Below, in pieces: positions 45,801-57,800 of a stretch of 64,000 bases of DNA (its first letter is position 1; each line of letters starts with the position of its first letter). This DNA is from Marthasterias glacialis (Eukaryota > Echinodermata > Asteroidea > Forcipulatida > Asteriidae). Position numbers and translations under genes: made by a program. The notes under the pieces were generated by a model. The model made no database searches, was not told the origin of the DNA, and saw nothing but the letters and a program-made list of their open reading frames with translations. The DNA lies in assembly GCA_911728455.2 (NCBI GenBank), contig OU452228.1, positions 21,274,950 to 21,338,949 on the forward strand, written 5' to 3'.

Positions 45801-48800
45801 CAGGAAAGATAAAAAATGTAAAATACAAGGTGACCGAAAAGGATAGGTATAGAATTTAAGTTGGTGACGTTTTTCTTCTCACCAATGTTGAGCTGGGGCT
45901 TTAAATTTAATTTTAATTTGTTTGGCTGTTGGCTGAGATGGTAAATTTTTTATTAAGCCATTTCAAATCAAATAATTTAAGATACGACAATTTTGTTTCA
46001 AAAGATGGTAGCGTTTTGATATATTGAAGAAAATCTGGAGCGGTTATTTCCTTGCAGAGGGATCTGAAACTTGCTGAAAATATTAACAGTAATGAGTATG
46101 TCAGTAATTTGTACAAAAACAGATTGGCCAAATTTTGTGATTTTTGACCCATACGTCAGTTCAGGGCGCAACTGACAATGTACAGACATAGTGTGTGTGT
46201 TTTTTTTTTTTCATTTAGTTTGTGAATACGAAACCTGTGTCTAGAACGACTTGTTCATCCTCATCAGTTTCATGACTCCGCTTCCAGTAAGCGAAACAGA
46301 TCTGTGCTTAACATAAGCATATTTCACTTGTTGGCTAGGAATTGTTACTTGTGTGCATGCCTACTTCATGTCACTAGGCATTCTCTGCTAATACTCAACT
46401 AGCGCAGAAATTCTGTGCTTACCCTGGAAGTGGAGAATGTTGACTGTAAGTGCAGAATTCCGCACTAAGCAGAGCCATGAAATTACTATTCTCAATATCA
46501 TCTTAAGTTAATTCTCGTTGCATGGACCAAGGTAAATATACACTACTACATTTCATGTCTGAAAACTCTTGGAACTGGGAGTGAAGAGCTCTTGTGTCAA
46601 CAGAAAAAAAAGCGACTGCGAAATTCATCTTGTTATCGTTGCCGGCAGTGGAAAGAGAGTGGAGTGTGCTGGTACATCAATCATCATTACCAATGTACGA
46701 TAGCGAGTTAATGAAATCAGTCAAAGTTAATGGTCTTGAGACGCCCTGAAATGTCTTCAAACTTCTCCTTGATGTCACCAACTGAGAAGTCACCATTGTT
46801 GTCTTGTCCGCCAAGATGAGTCGAGTTATGCAGGGATTTGATATACAGGCTCTGGGATGTGTGGCTTGAAACTTTGTGTGTGTGTGTGTCAATGGTTTTA
46901 TTGAGAAGTGAAATTATCGACATTTCTTTGATCAGATTTATTTGAGGTATTTGTGGTAAGTCTGGGATGGAGAGAAACTTGATTGAAAAAGGGTTTCTGG
47001 TGAGTATTTGTAATGGATTTAAAGGCAGGGGATAATTTGGGTAATTACTCCAAAAATAAATGATCATAAAAACTTACTTGGTAAGGAGCAACGGAGAGCT
47101 GTTGATAGTATCAAACATTGTGAGAAACAACTCCCTTTGAAGTAACATAGTTTTTGAGAAAGAGCTAATTTCTCGCTAAAATTTTTGAATTTGAGAAAGG
47201 CTTTAGGCATGAAGCCTTTTTTACGTAATGAAAAACATGCAGTTGCATTATTTTCAGATCTTTTTGCGTAGAAATAACTGCTCCAGATTTTTTCGCCAAT
47301 ATCTCAAGCTAGAACACTAACATTTTTTGAAACAAAACTTTCAGAGGTTAGTTTTATGGTATATATCTACAACTATATAGTCTGATTGAAACAAACATAC
47401 GGTTCCAAATACCAAAGGTACACCATGCCTTTAATCCATTAACGTTTGTGTTCAAGCAAGCTTACTTGTACATTACAAAAATTTATGTTCTGTTTCCAGC
47501 GTTTTGGCGAACTGCATGTAGTCAGGAAATTTGACATAATAATATATTTCACATTTAAAAGAGCCGTGATTATTCTTGGGGTATTTAAAGTGGTATATTA
47601 AGGTTTAATATAAATAATGCAGTTGTTCCTGATGTTAACAACATTTCAAAGTCTTAAATTTAAAAAAGATGGCAATTTTTCCCTCCCAGTATCTCCTACT
47701 TGTTACAGTCTCATGTAGAAGTCTTAAGTAAACAAGTCCATACAGAGAGAATTCATCAAGATGGTTCTACTTAGATCCATTTTTTTTTTGATAAACCAGA
47801 TGTCTGAATTAATTAAACCACTTACCTGAACAAACATTTTATGCCATTAATTTTAATTTGTCCTCACCCAAACATTCCCATTAACACTTGGGAAGACTGA
47901 GCCACCACCCCCACCCCCTCAAACCTAAAGTCCACTGATTGCATGTGAGTGATCACTCTGGCAACACCGTCCTGCGGCAAATTGCGGAACAAGTTCATTG
48001 ATTCAAACAGCTGTTAACATCAACCTTACCGATATGTCGTTAAAATCACCACCCTGTTGCCATGGGGACACCACTTTGATAACACTGTCACCATCTGCCC
48101 CAATATCCGCGGCGGGGGTCCATCAAGAGCAGAAACATGGCGTTTAAATTTCCGCCGAACATGAAAAGGATGTTTTTATGATCAAATAAAAAATAAATCA
48201 ATAACAGATATGAGGTGATGATACCCATGGAGATTAAAAAAAAAAAAAAAAAATGTAATTTCCTCTGCAGGTAGTAAAATTGTCTCATCTTTTTTTTTTT
48301 CTTTCATTCTTGGAAAGAATTTCAATGAAGCAGATGTATGGGGGAAAAGCAGACGGGAAATTATGCGGGTCGCTATTAAACACTAATTGGAGATGGGATT
48401 CTGTTTCAGAAAACCAATCCATACCGAGACTGCACTACAAATAGAATCTGTGTTGATGCTAACGCCTCACTCCAAATGGACTGCTCGTTAAAGCCAATTT
48501 GTGTTTGGCGTTGAGCAAATGTACGGCTCTCCCCATTTTTATTCTCTTGTCTGAGGGAGCCACTGCTTGGTTGGGGATAACTCAGTTAACTTAATAACAA
48601 CGCGTAATTAGTCGTTTATTTGAATACTTATTAAAAAAAATCCGGCATGCTGCTCAGGAAATACAGGTATTTACTCTCAGAGGTAGGTTGGACTGGGCAG
48701 AGTTTATACTTCTCATTTGTCAGTTTTTCTTAAATTGTGTATTCCTTGGGGTGTGACGCCAATTACACTAGGTTGGTGTTTAACCAAATGCCAAAGCTGC

Positions 48801-51800
48801 CACTTACATTTGAGCATTGTAAAATTAACAGTTTATTGTAGTGGAATGTTTACGATTGTACAGTAAATTATAATCCCGGGTTAAAACGGATGGATCCATC
48901 AGCTGTATGTGGTTTGTAGAGTCGCACATTTCAACCGGTGTTGCTTTGACGGCTGGACCCTAAAACAAATTATTACAATTTCGTACAAATTTTCATACAT
49001 TTTCTCTTCTTTCCTTCTCACTTTTTGTTCTACAGATTGAGGAGAGGATTAATCTGGAGCATCTTCATAAACTGAAGCAGTCTTTTGAGGTGAGGAATTT
49101 ATGGAAACTTGATGGAGATTTTCGATGGAAGAAATTGATCATAGTAGGCTTTATAAAGACAGTGGGATGGATTTCACAAAACTATTCCTAACTTATGACT
49201 AGTCCTAACTTCTGACTAGTCCTATAAGTTAGGACTAGTTACTCATCCTAACTCGGGATAAGACTAGTCCTAGCGCTTTTGTGAAATCCACACCAGATAT
49301 CAGATATCTGCACTGAAGCTGCTTGAATAGGAAGTCTTGATTAGCATCAGCCAAAGAAGATGACTTCCATCATCTAATGTGTTATGAGCAGTTCCCTGCT
49401 ACATTTTGCTCGGCAAAGAAATTTGCTTAGCAATAATTTCATGCTTTATTAGGGTGTGCACAACATTGCTGAGGTTGAAAAAATAAATGTTTACAGGCTT
49501 GCAGATGGTATAAAGATGGTCATGGTGGGAAACTTCCCTGAAATATTTGTTGCCTGAAATTAAATGCTATAACCTCTGAATTGCTGTAAGGAGGACCAGC
49601 ATCTCAAACACTCTTCAGTCTCCTGATGATGACTAGAGCAGGCTAGTCGAAACGTTGAGACCAGACTCACTCCGCGGTAGTGAAGTTATCCAAGAAGTTC
49701 CCCTCGATCCACTAAGCGAAAGAAGTAGTAGTCCCGGCCGATTTCCTACCTCCCCAGATAGTACTTAATAAGCAGGACTAAGTTGTCCCCTCGAATTTGA
49801 AATCTACTCCGCGGTAGTAGAATAATAACAGGACAAGTTCTCACGAGAACAATCTACTGTATATACAGCAAAGTAGATATAACCACATGGTGTTACCGCA
49901 AACCAAACATACAGTAAATGCTATAGGTTTGGAGAAATGAGTGTGTTTGAAGACAATGAAAACATATGAGGTTTTTTTACTCACTATTTTCTTGTTATTC
50001 CGATGACTGATTGAACTCGATTTTTTACAGGGTTGTTTATGTCATTTTTTATGTTGGGACACTGGCCTTTGACAGTTCCCAATGTTGTCCGTGTACTTTG
50101 AAAACAGCTATATATGAAATTGGCCTTTGGGCCAGTTTCAATTTCATACAACTGTCTAAGCGAACAAATTTGCTAAGAACCAAACTCTCATAATAGAAAT
50201 AGGTTACCAGTGAAACTGCAACATTGGGCATTATTAGTATTTTTATCTGTGCTCATTGAGTTTCTGCTTTGAAAATCACTTTGCCTGGTAATCCTTTTGT
50301 ATAAAAAAAATTTAAAAAGCTCGGTAAATTTTGACATATAAGCCTCGTTCATACTTCATGTCAAAGCGAAATTTGACATCACCAATTCGCAAGAAACAAG
50401 TTGCTCAAGTTGAAATGTGCTCGACTCTTGCGAAACATTGGCTGCAATTGTATAATTGTGATGGCAAAATTTTCTGTGCATTTGTGTGAAGTAAGATCCA
50501 GCCTCAATTCACTGATTCACTGATTCACCACCCGTCCCTTTATGTTTCTTTGCAGACTGCCGACTCTGAGAACTCTGGAACTCTGACACTCGATCAGTTC
50601 AAATTAGTGATCCGTAACTCACTGGGTCTTAGAGGAAAGGTAAGGGACAAAATAATATTACACTTATTTCTTGACCTTGAACATTTAAGGGTTAAAATAA
50701 AGGCAACAAATTGTTAATGGCCTCACGTTTCGACCCTAGCAGAGTCTTTCCCAAAGGCTAAATGACAACACAACACACACATACAAGTATACTGGAGTAA
50801 CAAAAGCTTCAAACAAAAGGTTAAAATAAAGATTTGTTTTTGGTTGATAGATTTGCTCGTTTAGTTTCAACTTTGAAAATCAATTTGCTTGGTAGGCCTT
50901 TGTGTTTGAAAACAAAATGGACTTCTGTAAAGTTCAACTTGCTTGATAAAATGTGCATTATTAGTATTATTATATTATTAATCAAAGTTAATTCAAAAAG
51001 TGGTCTTAGACGAGTTTTCCTTGTAACCATGGTGATCTGGATAGCGATACAATATTTTGTTTAGCTTTTAAGAATGATTCATCATTCTATCCGAGATTAA
51101 GACAAATCCTTTGCCTAGTGAAAATAGAAGTCGCACAATGCGTGTGTGGCACTGTGCCACCGCAATGTATTTCAGTGGATAAATTGGCCAAGTATGATTT
51201 GACAATTTGTGGAAATGCATAATGGCAAATCTAGTGATATGTCAGTCGTGCTAATTAGTGTAATTACGAAACAATTAGGCCTACATGTTAGGTCCTGAAA
51301 CTTGCTGAAAATGTTTACAGTAACGAGTATAATCAATAATTTGTACACAGACCGGTTTGCGAACTTTTGTGATTTTTGACCCATAAGTTGCTTTGTGAAA
51401 ACAGTGACGCTATGACTATGGTTGTGCACAGAGGTAAAGTATTTACCCCATGCATAACCATTGGAAGGAGTTCTTCTTGAGTTGATGTCGTGTAACTTTT
51501 GGACTCATAGTGTTGCATAATCCGAAGGAGGGATTTATTTTGATGGTGTCGTAAATCTGTCGTTGTGAATATTGTTTACAGAATGAGGAACAGATTACAG
51601 CATTATTTATGAAGATTGACTCCAACTCTGAAGGTCACATAGCATGGGTAAGTTGACTTTCAAAACTTCTTTCTTGAATGGGCATGATGGTTTTGAAGTA
51701 TTATTACTTGTGCTGGGGGGGGGGAGATTTCAAGGATTACAAAATAATTTGTTTGTTTGCATTTTTTTTTTACAGTTTCTCTCCTCCTAAATGTGTAAAA

Positions 51801-54800
51801 CAAACTGTAAACTGCCCTTTGTATATTTTTAAATTAATGTTATTCTATTGTAAAGAAGGTTGTGTCAGCCACTTTTGTGGCTGCCAGTCATGTGTTTTTT
51901 AATAAACCATAATAATAATAATAATAGTTATTCTGTTTCCTTGGTGAAAGAAATCTAGCAATGATCTCTAAGTCTGACTTCATGGAGGCACCAGAGGCAA
52001 TTGCCTCTGTGCCCCTGGTTGCTGCCTCAGCCTGCCTTTTGAAATGTTCCAGTAGAAATCAATTTGAGGTGCCATTTGAAAATGAAAAACTGTCTTTCCG
52101 TTACAAGAACATAGAGTAAGCCTTCGTTAAAAGTTGTGAGATGTGTCGCAAGTGGAAACATGTTGAAATGAACAGTTCCAAATTGGAAGGTAAATCACAA
52201 GACATGTGCTTACATCGAGTTCAGGAATGCTTCCCTGATTAATGGATGACCAGGACATTAAAAATACCCCGGATATTTTGATCTTTTAAGCTTGTACAGA
52301 TTGGAAGTTGATGACAGATATATTATGATCATTTTGGTTGTTTTGAGAAAGAAGATCGTTTAGGAGGCAGAAAGATGTTGATATCCACACGCCAGCGAGT
52401 ATAGAATACATGCCACACAGGGAACCACTTCGCATCACTAATTACTTTGTTTTATTTGATTGCACATTGTAGGATCAGTTCTGTACCTACATGCAGCTGG
52501 AGTACGAAGAGAAAGAAGACGCATATCGGAGACAGAAAGATGTTGATATCCACACACCAGCGAGTATAGAATACATGCCACACAGGGAGCCAGTACTACG
52601 CATCACTAACATGTCTGATGGGACATTCGTGGCTACCAGTCAGGATGGAACGATATCCTTCTGGAGTGGAAACCTGGAACTGAAAAGAACCAGATCAGTC
52701 ATGGTTAGAATTTCCCTTTTTTTTTCAAGTCAAGATTTTAAAGCTGCAGTAGCCGAGCTACAGACTACTAAGACTATGTTATTAAAAAAATAAATAAATA
52801 AATTAAAAAAAAATAATAATAATAAATTCGTCAAAAATTGTTGATTTTGATTGCTTGAAAGCTTTACATGTAATTCATCTTTATTCTCATAATGAAATTA
52901 GGGATCCCTCAGTGCAAAGCGTTGTATCTTGGAAAATAGCCTTTGCATGACACATCTACTTGACACTACACAAACATTGTAGCTTGCCAAAACTACATTC
53001 TGGATGATGCACAAACCATTGATGCCAAGTTCCACACAGAACATATTTTGTGCGAGATACGATTTTAAGATTAAATCAAAATACCGAGCTGTTTTGCAGT
53101 GAAATGATGAAATAGTTTTAAAAATCCCTTATTGAGAAAGCCATGTGTATCTTAAGATTGGGATTAAAAATCCAATCTTTGTTTGATGCTCTAGACCCAT
53201 TTTGATGCACTGCTTAACACAGAATTCTGTGCTTTTGGGCCATAGAATCAAGCGCTTACAGGGTGCCATAAGCACAGAATTCTGTGGTAAGCAGTTCAAA
53301 GAAATTGGGTCCTGGTCTGGGCCCAATTTCATAAAGCTGTTAAGCAGGAAATACTGCTTAGTGAATAATTTTTGCTAAGCAAAAAATGAATGGGGCACCA
53401 GTTGAAACAGTGTAAACTATATGAAATCTTGGCTGGTAACCTGTTTCAGTTAAGCAAGTTTTTTCTATGCTTAGCGAGTTTTTGGTGCTTAAAGGCTTTA
53501 TGAAATTGGGCCCAGATAGGGATTCGAACCGGGGTCCACAAAGTTGGAGGTCAAGGTACCTCTATTGCCAACCAGATCCTGTGATGTCCGAGGACATTCT
53601 TCATATCCATGAATCAAGTATTGTTCTCTGTTTCTTTTCAGACTGAGCAAAATGCAACCCGACAGAAGCCGAAGTGGGTGACAGACTTTGTCCTTATGCC
53701 GCAATACAACAAGCTTATCTTAGGAACTGGGTAAGTGATGACTGTTGCTGCTGTTGTACAGGCGTGCAACCTTTCAGCTGGTCAGCTGATTTCTTCATCT
53801 TTGTTTTTCTCAGCTGTGCCAATGAAAATTGAAGAACAAATTACAAAGTCTTGCTGTGCCTGGAATTTTCCTCCTTTTTTTGCCTGGAATTACACAGAGG
53901 CGAGGGCCTCTGCTGCCCTGGTCTTGGCCTTGGTGCCCCTTCAAAAGTCCTATAAAACTTTAAACAATATTTTTAAATGGAAGTGCCCTTTGCAAAATGA
54001 AAATTACCTTTCCCTCAAAAAGACAAAGTTCCAGGTATGGATTTCACAAGTGCTAGGACTAGTCTTATCTTGAGTTAGAATGAGTAACTAGTCCTAACTT
54101 ATAGGACTAGTCATAGGTTAGGACTAGTTATAAGTTAGGACTAGTTTTGTGACATCTGCCCCACGCCTGTTAATCCTTGTCTTTCATAAACTTGATTGCT
54201 TCTGCAGGGACCGTGAAATTCAGTTTTACGAGTTGTCAACCTTTGAGCCATACTGCCAAGTGACTGGACTGGAGACTACACCTCTGAAGATGGCATATTG
54301 GTGAGAAGTCATTTGTAGATTCCTTCAATTTATAAGAACTATCAAGCACCAAGTAGACAGTGCCTCATCACACATTGCTTTATGGCAGAAAACTTATGGC
54401 ATTTTAAAAAGACAAACGAGTGTCAAAGTCCAAACATTACACTCTATTGATATTGGGGACCACGGGCGGCAAATTTGAGCAAGATATTATAAATGACTGA
54501 TCCACACATGCATTTTAGAGAAATGTTGACAGATAAATGTTTACAAGTATTACTTTGCTCATCATTGGTTAGAATTTTTGTTGATGTAATATTTGTACCA
54601 GAATTTTGTGAATTCTTGTAGGCAAGATGTTCCGATGTGTTATAAAAAAAAAAATAATAATACAAAAAATATATTAAAAAAACCCTCCACCATGGAACAG
54701 AATCTTAGCCATATTAGGATCATATGGTTATCAACCCCCTGAAAGATTTTTGTGAAAAATGGCAGGAAAATGTTTCCATGTGATGTTAAACAAAGAAGAT

Positions 54801-57800
54801 TTTGAAAAACTTTTTGAAGGATAGAAACCTGCCCCAAATGCGCAGAAACAAGTCATGGCGAGATATAAACGCAAGTCTCTTCACAGCACAGCTAAGAACA
54901 GGGAGGGGTAAATGAATCCATTGCGAGACAAACATAACTGCCTCCTCCCCTATTTGAAGCAGTTATAGTTAAATGTCTTGCTCAAGGACACAAGTGTCAT
55001 GACTGGGATTTGGACCCACATTCTGATAACTTAGCCACCAGAACTTGAGTCCGAGTGCACTAAACCACTCGGCCACGACACACGACATGATTCGAACTGG
55101 CCTCTTGTCACCGGACAGGCTCGGTGGTCCAGTGACGAGACATCTGCTCCGGAAAGGCAGGGGTGGTGGATTCGAATCCCACCCGAGTAGTATGCCTGTG
55201 GAATTTCTTTTCCACAGGACTCGGGGTGGGGGGGGGGGGAAGGCGCACTGAGTAATCAGTGCTTATCATACATCATTTCAGATAAAAACCTAAAAAATGA
55301 AAACTTCATCTTCCACAACTTTAATCCATTGGGCTGTGACAAGCTGATGACATTCCTAATGACTGCTTTTTTGATGCCATTGTCTTTCAGTTCAACTGGG
55401 TATGATGAATGTCTGATTATGTATGGAGATTCAGAAGGTTGTATTAATATCATCATCATCAGTGGCACAGGAGAAACACTCAGGTTATTATTATAAATTT
55501 CAATTTGCCTTTCACCGATGTGTTTGCGGTACCTGCCGCCAATAATACTGGATGCGAACTGGCCCCTCATCACCGGGCGTGCTCGGTGGTCTAGTGGTTA
55601 AGACATCTGCTCTAGTCATGCGGGAGTCGTGGGTTCGAATCCCACCCGAGTTGCCTGTGGATTTTTTTCCACAGGACTCGAAAGCACTGAGTATACAGTG
55701 CCTACACACATCGGTGAAAGGCAAATTGAAATTTATATTCATTTCCCCGATGCAAATATTGACATCTACCAGGTTATTATTATTATATATTTCTGGTAAT
55801 GAAACCAAGGATGCCTCATAAGTGAACTTAATCACTGTAGCTCTCAAGCCTGAGGAAACCTGTAGACAAGGGTGCTTGCTATCTGAACCAGAAACACCGG
55901 GGTAATTCCCCTACTCTTCCATGATAAGTCTTCTGGGTTTCTTTTACCTGCTCTACTAATCCTAGTACACAGGACCTACGGTTTGTACATCCGTAGATGG
56001 GCATAACCTATGTGTATTCAAATTTTTCAGACCTGAGAAATTTCAAAACTTTATCTAAATTCAGAACTTTTTTATGTCTGCCTGTTGAAAAAAAAGAAGC
56101 TGTTTTTTCCTACAGGTATAAAGAAATCCTATCTAAATTACTTCTCTAGTGCTGAGGAAACTGGTTCCGAGAAGCTCTTTGAAATCTACAACTCATGCAG
56201 CACCCAAAAGTTGAAATGCCATCATCATACCTCCTAAAATTTGGATCCTAGTTTTTGACTTTTTTTGTCAGAAATGACTCTCATCCTGGCATTTGGGGGA
56301 ACCTTGGGTTGTTTATGTTATTATTAATAATATCTTTCTGGTCATAAAACCAAGGAGTTTTCAAAAGTGCCAAGCACTGTACCCTGTAGGTCTGAAGATA
56401 TCTCTGAAGAGAAGATGATGAAGAAATCTCAGTTTTAGGTGTGGGAGGAAAATCCCAACTAGGGAAAACCCACGCAATCCGGTAGGGACTGAAAACCCAA
56501 TCCACACGCAAGGCTCCCGCACGAAGTAGAATTGGAACAAGGGTCCTCAGAAGTGAAAGGCAGGGAAGCAACCCCTGAGCCCACAAACATTACTCTAAAA
56601 ATTTAAAGGAAGCAAAGTTGTGCTCTTTTTCTGATCTTTTTTTGGGGCGTTTGTTTTTTTAGAACTTGGAAGAAGATGCCCAAGACAGAGGGAATAGCCA
56701 GCGTGACTCTTGAGAAGGTCGCACATTCGCATCTGACTCGCTTCGTACGATGGAAGGTCCACAATGACTGGGTGGCTGAACTCAGATACTACGACGAGAT
56801 CAGATCCATTATTTCATGTTCGAATAACGAGAGTTCGGCATTGGTAATAGGTATGTTCAGTTTCATCATCACAAAATTGACGCTTATATTTTAAAAACTA
56901 TAACTAGTAAACTAGTAAACTTGCGGGTACAACAATGTATAAATCTCTTTTGGGAGGAGTAGTGGCTCTGAAAAGAGCCGGTGTGGTCTCGACGTTTCGA
57001 ACAGTATACTCTGCTCGTCTTCAGGAGAAACTGGTTGTACCCACAAGTTTACTAGTTTACTAGTTATCATTTCCCATTATCCTTCACACCATGCGAAGCT
57101 TCAAACATTACCTGTGTATATTTTGGACAAAATGTCAACTTGCCTTACATTACAATTACCCCTGCTCATCTTGCTAGAGGCATAACTAAAAACAATCTTC
57201 CCTCATTAGGATTATGCAGCCCCAGTAGCCAAAAAAGGCACAAGTAAAGCTAATCAGTAACACTAACAATCTACCCTCACAGTTACCTGGTTAAATGTGG
57301 AGTTAGTGATAAGATAAAATATAGGATTTGTAATGCTGAAAAGTGCACTGTTCTCACTTTGTGTGATTCAATGCATACATGAAAAAACAAAACTGTGCAA
57401 ATTTGATCACACCCCATTATACGATACAACCATAGAGCTAGTTCTATGGACATAACCTGGGAAGCGGCACCACAGGGGATCACCATAAGGGTAATGCAAC
57501 TTTTTTTTTTTAAATATCAAGCAATAAACCACAAGGGAAACTGACTGGGTAAATTTTACAATCCATTTTGGGATGAACAAAGAAAAATTTACTGGAGTGG
57601 GATTTGAACCTGCGACCACATGTACCAACGCTCTACCAACTGAGTTTTCATCAAAGTTACTCTATCAATAATGTAGGATGCACAACTGGCAGCACCCACG
57701 TCGAAGCTCAACTCAAAGAAATCAAGGAGCACTCCAACTTCCCGGACGCAGCGGACAAGAAACTGAAAATAGCCCAGCAGAACTACGCCCACGCTAAGCG

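Larger units (their letters stand above)
38712..49035 (+). other. Gene 2 intron 2 (10.3 kb)
   Basis: Both flanking exons are phase 0 and no intermediate exon is required. Contents: a repeat with ends related to CATAACCAG (39140-39360), a palindrome around AGAGCTACG (39554-39661), a SINE piece (40025-40160), a degenerate hammerhead-like fold-back (40545-40625), an ATTT microsatellite (42793-42829), an unexplained open region (43111-43674), a tRNA-like fold-back (44161-44405), a dispersed repeat (46046-46150) and decayed GCTTAG-type palindromes. Much of 47000-49000 shows nothing nameable. Confidence 0.6.
49090..50555 (+). other. Gene 2 intron 3
   Basis: Holds a MITE-like element (49169-49289), the cleanest hammerhead-like motif of the window (49618-49661) and decayed palindromic repeats around 50125-50270. 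Confidence 0.65.
50640..52472 (+). other. Gene 2 introns 4 and 5 (exon 5 lies at 51582-51647)
   Basis: Intron 4 holds one member (51291-51392) of a dispersed repeat shared with 46046-46150. Intron 5 holds a copy of the 'GGCAATTGCCT' repeat (51970-52110) and the decayed partial copy of exon 6. Confidence 0.6.

Noticed and set aside
55600..55655. Possible functional tRNA-Glu gene
   Set aside because: The A and B boxes and T stem are good, but the anticodon arm has a 9-base loop, the acceptor stem is short, and the sequence continues into a SINE body.
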